The translations under genes and the position numbers were made by a program. Of a stretch of 64,000 bases of DNA, positions 26,726 to 34,867 are shown one piece after another; the first letter of the stretch is position 1; every line of letters starts with the position of its first letter. Below the pieces are notes generated by a model. The model was given only the letters and a program-made list of their open reading frames with translations. It was not told the origin of the DNA and searched no databases. Source of the DNA: Pseudomonadota bacterium. GTDB taxonomy: Bacteria > Myxococcota > Myxococcia > Myxococcales > Myxococcaceae. The stretch spans positions 62,001 through 126,000 of the forward strand of contig JAFAAN010000061.1 of the NCBI GenBank assembly GCA_023426545.1, given 5' to 3'.

Positions 26726-27178
26726 TCAGTTGCCGGCTTCGGCCTCCGGGGCCTCCTCCGCCGCCGGCATCTCCGGGGCGGCGGGGGCCTCATCGGCCTC
26801 GGGCGCCTGCGCGGAACCCGCGGGCTCCGCCGCCGGCACGAACTGCAAGCGGTAGCCGGTCACGCCAGCGGGCAGCACCACCTCCACCAGCGGGTTCTCC
26901 TTCAGCATCGACTGCGACACCTCGAAGGCCACCCGGCCATCCTCGCCGGTGACGAAGGACTCGCGCGAGCGGTGGTCCTCTCCCCAAATCACCTTGGCGC
27001 CGTTCACGGGCTGGTTCGTCTCCGCGTCCAGCACGACCAGCTCCACCGGGGTCCCCGCGGCGGCCGTGGCGCCCGCGGGCTGCACGATGTCGCGGTAGAA
27101 CGGGCGCTGCTGCATGCAGGCGGCCTGCAGGAAGGAGGTGGCGAGGACGAGGGTCAGCAGATTGCGGCGAAGGCTCAT
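26726..27178 (-). CDS. Small lipoprotein with Ig-like/carboxypeptidase-regulatory-type domain
   Basis: This 150-residue lipoprotein has a signal and lipobox (MSLRRNLLTLVLATSFLQAAC). The central ~75 residues (ELVVLDAETNQPVNGAKVIW, EDGRVAFEVSQ) resemble a beta-sandwich of the CarboxypepD_reg/Ig-like type. The C-terminal 40 residues are Ala/Pro/Glu-rich low complexity. The function is unknown. The ATG at 27178 begins the signal peptide; the upstream open frame is not convincing. Confidence 0.78.
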   Translation of the reverse strand: MSLRRNLLTLVLATSFLQAACMQQRPFYRDIVQPAGATAAAGTPVELVVLDAETNQPVNGAKVIWGEDHRSRESFVTGEDGRVAFEVSQSMLKENPLVEVVLPAGVTGYRLQFVPAAEPAGSAQAPEADEAPAAPEMPAAEEAPEAEAGN

Positions 27179-27444
27179 GGAAGGTTCCGTACGGGCAGGG
27201 ATGGGGGGTGCAGCCGGGCGCGGCAGCATAGCCGGAGGCCACCGGCCGCCAAGTCCGGCGCGCATCTTTGGGGCGGATGATGCCGGTATCCAGGGACTCC
27301 GCGAGTATTCCGGACAGGAAATCCAGGGACCGGAGGGTCGCCCGCCCCCCGACGCGGCCGGCGGCCCTTCCGTTTCCCCGCCAGCGTCACAACCTCATGG
27401 TCAACAGGCACGCGTTGCCCCGCCCTCGCGGGAGGTATCCAGAG

Positions 27445-27972
27445 ATGCCCGAGCACATCATGACGAAGGATCCGGAGAAGGCCCTCGCCGGACCGAAGAC
27501 GCGCTACGAGTACGTCCGCCGGGAGATTCCCGCGGACCTGACCTTCAAGCCGGACACCATCGAGCCCGTCCACAAGCGCCTCATCGTGAGCACCGTGGTG
27601 ATGGTGCTCATCAGCCTCGTCCTCGCCTTCGTGCCCATGCTCAACGGGCTGGTGGCCGGTGCCTTCGGCGGCTTCCACGCACGGGGGCCGAAGCGCGCGC
27701 TCGCCGCCGCGACCTTCTCCGCCATCGCGGTGCCGACCTTCATCGCCTTCCTCCTCTTCATCGGCTCGGCCACCCAGGGCCACCTCTTCTGGGGCCTGGG
27801 CTTCTGGGGATATACGGCCCTCTACGTCGTCGGCGTCTTCATTGGCGCGCTCACCGGAGCCTTCAGCCATCCGTTCTGGACGAGCTTCGTCATCGGCAGG
27901 CCCGCCTCCGTCAGCGGACCTCCAGTCCAAGGGCCAGCCGACGCTCCGCCGAGCCCTCCAGCCACGCCGTAG
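27445..27972 (+). CDS. Four-segment membrane protein of unknown function
   Basis: This 175-residue protein has a charged N-terminus of about 45 residues and then four hydrophobic segments (LIVSTVVMVLISLVLAFV, LNGLVAGAFGGFHARG, FSAIAVPTFIAFLLFIG and WGYTALYVVGVFIGALTGAF). The glycine-rich second segment recalls small-membrane-protein families such as DUF5518. GGGAGG lies upstream of the ATG. The Pro-rich tail (ASVSGPPVQGPADAPPSPPA) overlaps the 3' end of the convergent DUF4105 gene by 62 bases. Confidence 0.72.
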   Translation: MPEHIMTKDPEKALAGPKTRYEYVRREIPADLTFKPDTIEPVHKRLIVSTVVMVLISLVLAFVPMLNGLVAGAFGGFHARGPKRALAAATFSAIAVPTFIAFLLFIGSATQGHLFWGLGFWGYTALYVVGVFIGALTGAFSHPFWTSFVIGRPASVSGPPVQGPADAPPSPPATP

Positions 27973-30775
27973 AAGCAGCGGGCGTCACCCAGCCCTCCCA
28001 GCGGACCTGGGCGCGCGGCGTGAGCAGGATGCCGAAGGGCCCCGCGCGTCCCAGCCACACCTCCATCTGGAGCGTCGCGCCCGCTTCGTGGGTGAAGTGC
28101 ATGTCCCCCATGCGCCAGGTGGGCGCATAGGCCGCTTCGAGGCGCACCGCGTTGGCTCCCGAGCCGGGCAGCGCCATGCGGTGGGCCACGGAGAGGCGCG
28201 GCCCCGCGGCCGGCGTCAGCATGTCCTGGTTCCAATGAACCGCAGCCAGGCCGCCCAGCCCCACGGCGGTGTAGCGGGAGAAGCGCTCGTCCTCGTCCAA
28301 CACCACCAGCGCCTCCGCCTGCACGGACGCGCGGTAGCGCAGCGTGCGCGCGTCGCTCGACGCCACGCGGGCCTCCGCGCCCCAGCCCAGCGAGTCCCAG
28401 GCGTCGTCGCGGAACTGGGGGAGCTCCCGCAGCAGCGTTCGGTAGCCCACCAGCGTCATCTCCGACGCCACCAACCGGGGCACACCCCAGCGCGGCGCCA
28501 GCAGCACCTCTCCGTCGAGCACCCGCAGCTCGCTGCTCGGCCGGAAGCCGTGGAGCCGCGCGTCCCCCAGGGACTCCGAGAGTCCCGCGGTGCGCAGGCC
28601 CACCAGGGGCCTGGTGCCTCCCGCCGCGGGGAAGTCCACGCCCCCCATCACCACCAGACGCCCCGCCCCGGAGTCCCGCAGCGCCCCCTCCGCCCAGGCG
28701 GCCTCCGCCGTCACCTTGCGGCGGCGGTCCTCGCGCAGGAAGGCCACCGGGTCCACCTCGGCCAGCGGGCCTTCGTTGAGCGCGCCCTGCACCTCGGTGG
28801 CCCGCGTGAAGGCGGCCTCGGTTCGCTCGGCCCGCACCAGCGTCCGCAGCTCCTCCGGCGTGGGCAGGCGCCGGGGCGCGGAGACCAGCGCGTCCTTCAG
28901 CAACGTGACGCGGTCCAGCACCGCGAGCCGCCGCAGGAGCGCATCCTCCGTCTCGAAGATGCGCTGCCGCTCACGTGTGCCGGCCTGAGCCGAGCCCGCC
29001 ACGGCCACCTTCAGCGCGAGCAGCCGGTCGCGCTCGATTCGCAGGCGCTGCCCTTCCGCACGGTCCACCGCCGCGCGCTCCACCCGCACCGCGTGCGCCA
29101 CGTAGGCGTGCAGGTGCTGGCGCACCTCTTCACGCGACGCCGTGCGCGCCGAGTGCAGCAACGCGGCCACCACGTCAGGCAGGTCGTCATACGCATGCAG
29201 CCGCGTCTGCGGCTCCGGCGATTGCAGCCGCACGTGCACGTCCCGCAGCCGCGCGAGCTCATTCGCCCCCACCTGTCCCCGCAGCGCCTCCAGCGCCTCC
29301 TGCCGCGAGGTGTGCGCGCGCACCGCGCGGTCGCCCGTGGACTCGAGGATGTCCGGGATGTGCTCCAACAGCGGCACCGGGACACCGTCAGGCCCTTCCA
29401 CCTCCACCCGGGCCAGCGCGTCCAGCGTGGCGGTGGGGAGCACCCAGAGGGTTCCCGGGGGACGCACGTGGCGCCCGCCTTCCAGCGCGCCGTTGAGCAG
29501 GAAGAGGAGCGCGCTCGCGCAGTTGTCCGTGAAGAAGTAGTAGCCCATGTACCCACGGCGCTCGAGCTCCCACACCCGCTCCAGCATCCGGGAGTCCTCG
29601 CCGGGGTTGAGGCGCAGCCGGAAGCGGCGGATGGAGCGTTGCTCCAGCTCCAGGGCCTCGTGGGACAGGTCACCCAGGGTCCCCGTGAGGAACACGGTGT
29701 CGTAGGCCCCCGTCATGCCCTTCACCACGTAGGCCAGGCCCTTGGACTCCAGCCCCGTCAGCGCCACCAGCTGCACCACCCGCTCGAAGGAAGGGCCCCG
29801 TGGCACGTCGCCCTCGCGCCACACCGGGCGCAGCAGCAGGTGCCCGAAGAGCGATTCCGGCTGGCGACCCGTGGAGGCCACCAGGAGCACCTCGAAGTGC
29901 GACAGGGCCTCGCGCTCCGCCCAGGCGTCGAAGGCGGGGCAGTCTCCACGCGGTGGCAAGGTGCCCAGCCCGGACGCGGCCACCAGCTCCGCGAGCGCCC
30001 GCGCCTTGGAGAGCTCCTGACAGCGCACCTGGTCGTCCACGGGCAGCGCGTCCGCGCGCAGGGATTCCACGGGGACGAGCAGCTCCTCCGCGAAGGTGAC
30101 CAGGTCCAGCGAGGCGCTGCGCTGTCCCATGGCCCGGCTGAACGCACCCGCGTAGCCGATGAGGACCTCTTCCTTCCACACGAGGGGACGTTCGAGCGGC
30201 TTCAACCAGCCCGACAGCCTGCGCCAGTCCTGGGTGTCACTCCAGCCACGTGCATCATCCCAGCGCTGCACCACCGCGTGCACCACCGCGCGGCGGCGCC
30301 ACAGCCGCTCCGACTCCGCGTCCGTCAGCCGCGCCAGCCGGAGCGTGGCCCGGCGCTCATCCGACGGCGCATATCGATAGAGGTGGAAGCGCGCGCGGCC
30401 CTCCGACCAGTCCGGGCGCGCGGGTGAGCCATCCCCCAGGCCCAGCGGAGCAGGCTCCGCGTGCAGCACCAGCTCCAGGGGCCCTCCGGGAGGACGGCGC
30501 ATCGCCGGAGGCAACGCGCCCAACCCCGCCTCTACCTCAGTGACCAGTGCCTCGTCGGCCGCGGCCGCGCCGCTCAGCACGATGCCCTCCGCCGCGAGCG
30601 CCTTCACGCGCTCCGCCACGTCACGCGTCCCCTCCGCCGCTGGCACCTCCGTGACGGCCGCGCCGCCATCCTCGTGCACCGCCATGCGCTCCGGATCCAC
30701 ACCCGCCCGCGCCTCCGCGACGTCGGCGCGCAGCACGAGGGCAAGGGCGAGGCCCGCCAGCCCCACCCAGCGCAT
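27911..30775 (-). CDS. DUF4105 protein, possible lipoprotein N-acyltransferase (Lnb-like)
   Basis: This 954-residue envelope protein has a signal sequence (MRWVGLAGLALALVLRADVA). The central DUF4105 domain shows ESLFGHLLLRPVW with a His at about 312, and GYYFFTDNCASALLFLLNG with a Cys at about 419. Such a Cys/His pair is expected of a papain-like catalytic site. From recalled literature, DUF4105 includes Lnb, an N-acyltransferase of bacterial lipoproteins; I cannot confirm this here. The C-terminal ~300 residues look beta-rich and may form an outer-membrane barrel (VQAEALVVLDEDERFSRYTA). The ATG overlaps the stop of the serine-rich lipoprotein gene by one base (TGATG), so the two are coupled. 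Confidence 0.8.
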   Translation of the reverse strand: MRWVGLAGLALALVLRADVAEARAGVDPERMAVHEDGGAAVTEVPAAEGTRDVAERVKALAAEGIVLSGAAAADEALVTEVEAGLGALPPAMRRPPGGPLELVLHAEPAPLGLGDGSPARPDWSEGRARFHLYRYAPSDERRATLRLARLTDAESERLWRRRAVVHAVVQRWDDARGWSDTQDWRRLSGWLKPLERPLVWKEEVLIGYAGAFSRAMGQRSASLDLVTFAEELLVPVESLRADALPVDDQVRCQELSKARALAELVAASGLGTLPPRGDCPAFDAWAEREALSHFEVLLVASTGRQPESLFGHLLLRPVWREGDVPRGPSFERVVQLVALTGLESKGLAYVVKGMTGAYDTVFLTGTLGDLSHEALELEQRSIRRFRLRLNPGEDSRMLERVWELERRGYMGYYFFTDNCASALLFLLNGALEGGRHVRPPGTLWVLPTATLDALARVEVEGPDGVPVPLLEHIPDILESTGDRAVRAHTSRQEALEALRGQVGANELARLRDVHVRLQSPEPQTRLHAYDDLPDVVAALLHSARTASREEVRQHLHAYVAHAVRVERAAVDRAEGQRLRIERDRLLALKVAVAGSAQAGTRERQRIFETEDALLRRLAVLDRVTLLKDALVSAPRRLPTPEELRTLVRAERTEAAFTRATEVQGALNEGPLAEVDPVAFLREDRRRKVTAEAAWAEGALRDSGAGRLVVMGGVDFPAAGGTRPLVGLRTAGLSESLGDARLHGFRPSSELRVLDGEVLLAPRWGVPRLVASEMTLVGYRTLLRELPQFRDDAWDSLGWGAEARVASSDARTLRYRASVQAEALVVLDEDERFSRYTAVGLGGLAAVHWNQDMLTPAAGPRLSVAHRMALPGSGANAVRLEAAYAPTWRMGDMHFTHEAGATLQMEVWLGRAGPFGILLTPRAQVRWEGWVTPAASTAWLEGSAERRLALGLEVR

Positions 30776-31713
30776 CAATGCGCCACCACCGCGGCGCCTT
30801 CCTCGGCCGGCGCCGCCAGGAAGGCGCGACGGTCCTCATCCAGCCGCGGGTCGGCGCGTGCCAGCTCGCCCACGCGTTCCAGCCACGCGAGCGCGTGCTC
30901 CGGCGTGAGGGTGCTCGACTCCGCCAACGCGAGCAGCTCCTTCCGATTCGCGCGCAGCACCCGTCCGAAGACCCCCAGGTGCTCGCGGCGGATGCGCGCC
31001 GCCGCCGCCAGGTCCTCCACCGTCGGTCCAGCCCCCAGCGCGAGGTCCTCGCGGAGCTGATGCGTGCGCGCCCGCAGGTAGACCTGGGCCGCGCGGCCCG
31101 CCTCACCGGGCGCCACGCCCCGGCGCCGGGCCTCCGCGGCATACGCCTGCCAGATGACCACGCCGAGCCCCACCACCAGCACGGCCACCGTCACCGACGA
31201 CGCCACATCGTTGTTGGCCGTATTGCTGCTGTTCCCGCTGCGCGAGCGCGAGGCCTCCCCCTCCGCCTGCTCCGTCCCGCTGGAGCCCTCACTGCTGCCC
31301 CCCTCCTCGGAGCTGCGGGACGACTCCTTACTGAGGGGGCTGTCGGACGACTCGGAGTGGCTCGACTCCCCCTCGCTGGAGCCGCTCGACTTCGAGTGAC
31401 TGGAGCCTTCCTCGCTGGAGCCGCTCGATTTGGACTCACTCGACTCTCCCGAGCCTTCCGACGAGGCCTCCGATTTGGAACCGTCCGAGGAGGCCCCCGA
31501 CTCGGAGCCCTCCGACGACGCCTCCGACCCGGAACCGTCCGAGGAAGCCCCCGACTCGGAGCCCTCCGACGACGCCCCTGATTCGGAGCCCTCCGAAGCG
31601 CTCATGCCACCCCCGGGCCCCAGGACTCCGGGCGTCCTGCAGCCGGAGACCGTCATCACCACCGCCATACACAGCGCTCGCTTCGCGGAGCTCTTGGTCT
31701 TCATCGCACGCAT
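30775..31713 (-). CDS. Serine-rich repeat lipoprotein with a membrane segment
   Basis: This 312-residue protein has a signal sequence and lipobox (ALCMAVVMTVSGC). A region of ~130 residues (about 38-165) is almost only Ser, Glu, Gly, Lys and Asp. It begins with five 9-residue repeats of the type SEGSESGAS and continues with KSSGSSEEGSSHS-type units. A single membrane-like segment (SSVTVAVLVVGLGVVIWQAY) follows, then a ~110-residue helical, Arg/Ala-rich domain. The combination of lipid anchor, disordered spacer and membrane segment could bridge membranes. It is the upstream gene of a coupled pair with the DUF4105 protein. No known family. Confidence 0.78.
   Translation of the reverse strand: MRAMKTKSSAKRALCMAVVMTVSGCRTPGVLGPGGGMSASEGSESGASSEGSESGASSDGSGSEASSEGSESGASSDGSKSEASSEGSGESSESKSSGSSEEGSSHSKSSGSSEGESSHSESSDSPLSKESSRSSEEGGSSEGSSGTEQAEGEASRSRSGNSSNTANNDVASSVTVAVLVVGLGVVIWQAYAAEARRRGVAPGEAGRAAQVYLRARTHQLREDLALGAGPTVEDLAAAARIRREHLGVFGRVLRANRKELLALAESSTLTPEHALAWLERVGELARADPRLDEDRRAFLAAPAEEGAAVVAH
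31450..31596. repeat. 27-bp tandem repeat in the serine-rich lipoprotein gene
   Basis: About five 27-base units code for nine-residue repeats. Alternating unit types (SEGSESGAS and SDGSGSEAS) produce a 54-base higher-order repeat. Copies differ at a few, partly synonymous, positions. Such arrays often vary in copy number between strains. Confidence 0.75.
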
Positions 31714-31894
31714 CCCCGGGTGTCCTTCCGGTCAGCAGCCTAGCCAGCGGCGTGCCGGCCGTCTGGATGGTGCGATTCCGCGCCCTTGGGCACGACACCA
31801 TGCGCCATGGCGCGAAGCCCACGAACCGGACGTGCGTTACGCGCTACGCGCCCGGTGAGCACCTTTCCAGCGAACGTCCACTCGGAGTGTGGTC

Positions 31895-32242
31895 ATGACG
31901 CTGGGGCTCGCGATTCTTGGACTCTTCACGGCGCTGCTGTCATTGGCGGCCATCTTTCCCATTCACGAGGCGAAGTGGTTCGGCTTCGGCGTCCTGGCGA
32001 TAGCGCTCTGCGCATTGGGAGGCGCCTTCAGCGGCCCGCACCTGCGCACCGCCACGCCCTGGGGCGTGGGCACCGCGCTCGTCATCTGGGCGCTGGTGGC
32101 CCTGGGCACGGGAGGCGTCAGCGGCTGGCTTGGCTGGACGGCCCTGGGCCTTGGCCTGGCGTATCTCGCGCTGGGAATGCTGCACTTCATCCGCAGGGTG
32201 GTGCCCCCCGAGCGGCTGCCGCGCTTCCTGCATGCCTCATGA
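31895..32242 (+). CDS. Small polytopic membrane protein
   Basis: This 115-residue protein has about four hydrophobic segments (LAILGLFTALLSLAAIFPI, FGVLAIALCALGGAFSGP, VGTALVIWALVALGTGGVS and ALGLGLAYLALGMLHFI) and a basic C-terminus. An in-frame GTG lies six bases upstream. The ATG at 31895 is preferred because GGAG sits about eight bases before it. No family is recognised. Confidence 0.68.
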   Translation: MTLGLAILGLFTALLSLAAIFPIHEAKWFGFGVLAIALCALGGAFSGPHLRTATPWGVGTALVIWALVALGTGGVSGWLGWTALGLGLAYLALGMLHFIRRVVPPERLPRFLHAS

Positions 32243-32573
32243 GGTCAGGCCATCGCGCAAAGGCAACCATCCTCGTGGGTTGGGGACGGGCGCCCAGGCG
32301 AGTGGGAAAGGAGCGGCGCACCGGGCACCCGAAACCGAGCGCCCGGCGCGCGCTCACAGTTCACCGCGGCGGCCCTCCCCCCCGGGGGCCAGCACGAGAG
32401 TGTTCCGCCACTGGCCCATCTCCGGCTATCGGGGAAAACCCCTGGGTCATTCAAAACCCTCCCTCATCGAAAGGCGAGGCGCCGCTGTGAGGGAAGTTCT
32501 GAACGTTCGAGACGCACCGCGAAGATGATCAAGGACTGGGCGCAATCCCTGACGGGCGTATACTTCACTAACC
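32243..32573. other. Intergenic region before the LuxR-type gene
   Basis: No credible gene is seen in these 331 bases. A -10-like TATACT at 32559-32564 lies only nine bases before the GTG start of the LuxR-type gene. If real, the transcript would be nearly leaderless; no matching -35 is visible. A GGGGAAAACCCC inverted repeat near 32434 is short and of unknown value. Confidence 0.35.
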
Positions 32574-33701
32574 GTGATTCGTTTGAATTCCGAGGAGCAG
32601 GGCCTGCTGGCGGACCTGGAGGCGTTGCTCGTGGAGGCCGAGCCTGGGACGGAGTCCCTGCCCTTGGTGCTGAGCGCCCTCCGAGAGTCTTTGCGGGCCG
32701 AGCGCGCCGTGGCCTATGGCGTGGACGTGGGCCCGGAGCGCTACCACGCGAGCTACTCCCACTGCGCGGGCTTCCCCTTCCCTGCCGCGACCGTGCACAC
32801 AGCCATCGAGAACCAGGTGTCTGCCAGGAACGAGCCCTGGGGCTGGTTCAATCCCGCACGTCCGGAGCCAGCCCAGCGCAACCGCGCGCTGCACTTCCGC
32901 TCCCTGGCGGAAACCGAGACGGCGCGGCAGATGCCATTACATGACCTGTCTGCCGTCGAGGTGGGGCGGCGGCTGGGGATGAGCGAGGACTTGCTGGAGA
33001 GCACCCGTGAGCGCATCAGCGCCCGCGCCGGCGCGATGTTCCGGCAGCTCGGCGTGGAGCACATGCAGTGGCTTCGCACGCTCGTCTGCGATGGCCCCGT
33101 GCTCCTGGGCTGGGTGGGCCTGGCCCGCGCCGAGCCCTTCACCGACCGTGAACAGCGGCTGCTCCAGGCCTTGACGCCCGCGCTGCAACGGCGGCTGACC
33201 ATGGAGACGCGGCTGCGCGAGTCCGGGCTGATGTCCACGGCGCTGGCGGTGGCGATGGAGGCCCTCGGGCGCGCCGCCTGGGTGGTCAGCTCCAGTGGCC
33301 GCGTGGTGCACGCCAACAACGCCGGACGCACCCGGCTGGAGCGGCACGACCCGGAGCTGATGGAAGCGCTGCGGCGCGGCGCCCAGGGGATTCCCTGCTC
33401 CGGCCCGCTCACGATGACGCCGCTGGTCACCACCGGCCTGCCACCACATTACCTGGCCATCGACACCGGCACGGCCTCCAGCGCCGCCGCGCGCGTCCAG
33501 GCGCTGTCGGCCCGGTGGTCGCTCACGGCGCGTGAGTCCGAGGTGCTGACCCACATCATCCAGGGCGAGACGAACAAGTCCATCGCGGGGCGGCTGGGCT
33601 GCGCCGAGCGCACCGTGGAGGTCCACGTCACGCACCTGCTGAGCAAGGCGCAGGTGGAGAGCCGCTCGGCGCTCATCGCCCGCTTCTTCCAGAGTTCGTG
33701 A
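32574..33701 (+). CDS. LuxR-family transcriptional regulator
   Basis: This 375-residue DNA-binding regulator has a C-terminal LuxR/GerE helix-turn-helix (LTARESEVLTHIIQGETNKS, ERTVEVHVTHLLSKAQVESR). The N-terminal ~200 residues look like a GAF-type sensor (LVCDGPVLLGWVGLARAEPF), followed by a PAS-like segment (LGRAAWVVSSSGRVVHANNA). There is no phosphoacceptor receiver, so a small ligand or partner probably controls it. The start is GTG. Its stop overlaps the metallophosphoesterase start (GTGA, 33698-33701), so the pair is co-translated. Confidence 0.87.
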   Translation: MIRLNSEEQGLLADLEALLVEAEPGTESLPLVLSALRESLRAERAVAYGVDVGPERYHASYSHCAGFPFPAATVHTAIENQVSARNEPWGWFNPARPEPAQRNRALHFRSLAETETARQMPLHDLSAVEVGRRLGMSEDLLESTRERISARAGAMFRQLGVEHMQWLRTLVCDGPVLLGWVGLARAEPFTDREQRLLQALTPALQRRLTMETRLRESGLMSTALAVAMEALGRAAWVVSSSGRVVHANNAGRTRLERHDPELMEALRRGAQGIPCSGPLTMTPLVTTGLPPHYLAIDTGTASSAAARVQALSARWSLTARESEVLTHIIQGETNKSIAGRLGCAERTVEVHVTHLLSKAQVESRSALIARFFQSS

Positions 33702-34867
33702 GCGACGCCCTCCTCCAGACCGCGCGCCGCCGCGCCCGGGAAGCGGTGGCGGCGGGGCCTCGCTCGGCCCCGCCTCGAGGTGACGCCTCCTGGCGACGGC
33801 GGCTCGTCATCGGGGACCCGCAGGCCGACCTGGACCACGTCCTGGCCATCCTCGCGCACCAGCAACTGCTGGGAGACGACGGCTGGCTCCGGCCCGGCGT
33901 GCAGCTGGTCTCCGTGGGCGACCACTTCGACTGGGGACTGCCCGGCGAGCGCGCCACCGCCGCCGCCAGTGGGCTGGCGCTGGTGGCCTGGCTGGCCGCC
34001 CACGCCTCCGACCAGGCGGTGCTGCTGCTGGGCAACCACGACCTGGGACGCGTGGGCGAGCTGGCTGGCTTCACGGATGCGAGCTTCGCGGAGGCCCAGG
34101 CCGAGGCGGACCGGGCCTACCGGGGCGGCGACACGGACGCCGCGGCCGAGCAGGCCTTCCTCGCGCGCTGGCCCCAGGTGCCCACCGCGGAGCTGGTGGC
34201 GCGCGACTTCGGCAACTTCCGCGAGGCGCAACGCACCTGGGTGGAGCACCTGCTGCGCGCGAAGCGCTTCCGCGTGGCCCATGCCGCGGGCCCGGACCTG
34301 CTGGTGTTGCACGCGGGCGTCACGCACGAGGACCTGGACGTGACTGGCCTGCCCCAGGCCCACCACGCGGACGCGCACGCGGTGGCGAGCGCGCTGAACG
34401 CGGCCCTCGACACGGCGGTGGCGGCGTGGACGCAAGGTCCGCTCGTCATCCCGGGACTGCACCAGCCCGGAGACGCGGCCCACGGCGAGGGGACGGGCAT
34501 CTTCTATCAGCGGCCCAGCCTCCTTCCGGAGGACGCAGAGCGCGTGCGCCACACACCCCGGCGCCGCTTCGACCCGAGGCGGCTCCCCCTGGGGCTGACA
34601 CAGGTGGTAGGCCACACGCGCGACAAGCGCAGCCGCGAGCTGCTGGGACTCCCGGCCACGGGAGCCCGGGACGGCGTGCTGCGGCACCTCGTCACCGACG
34701 GGAGTCGCGTCGACTATGCCCCCAGCGCCCCGCCCCCGGCGGCCTCCGGCGCCGCGGTGCTGATCTTCACCGACGGAGGCATGCGCACGAGCCCGGTCGA
34801 GGACTACGCGCTCTTCGACCTGGACACCCGCGCCGAGGCTACCGCGCCGAAGCCTGGAGCCCGATGA
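33698..34867 (+). CDS. Metallophosphoesterase (calcineurin-like)
   Basis: This 389-residue protein has metal-binding motifs of the calcineurin superfamily: VIGDPQADLDHV (variant of D-x-H), SVGDHFDWG, LLGNHDLGRVGE, and late His residues in VVGHTRDKR. The first motif has Gln where His is usual (GDPQAD). A long insert between the GNHD motif and the last His motifs includes VLHAGVTHEDLDV. The substrate is unknown; phosphodiesters or phosphoproteins are typical. It starts with GTG, overlapping the LuxR-type gene, and its 3' end overlaps the convergent thioredoxin-like gene by 29 bases. Confidence 0.82.
   Translation: MSDALLQTARRRAREAVAAGPRSAPPRGDASWRRRLVIGDPQADLDHVLAILAHQQLLGDDGWLRPGVQLVSVGDHFDWGLPGERATAAASGLALVAWLAAHASDQAVLLLGNHDLGRVGELAGFTDASFAEAQAEADRAYRGGDTDAAAEQAFLARWPQVPTAELVARDFGNFREAQRTWVEHLLRAKRFRVAHAAGPDLLVLHAGVTHEDLDVTGLPQAHHADAHAVASALNAALDTAVAAWTQGPLVIPGLHQPGDAAHGEGTGIFYQRPSLLPEDAERVRHTPRRRFDPRRLPLGLTQVVGHTRDKRSRELLGLPATGARDGVLRHLVTDGSRVDYAPSAPPPAASGAAVLIFTDGGMRTSPVEDYALFDLDTRAEATAPKPGAR

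Noticed and set aside
27659..30427. 922-codon plus-strand frame opposite the DUF4105 gene
   Set aside because: Composition is His/Arg/Gln-rich noise. The minus strand carries signal peptide, catalytic motifs and coupling to the upstream gene.
31450..31596. CRISPR-like repeat array
   Set aside because: The repeats are contiguous with no spacers and keep the reading frame of a serine-rich protein.
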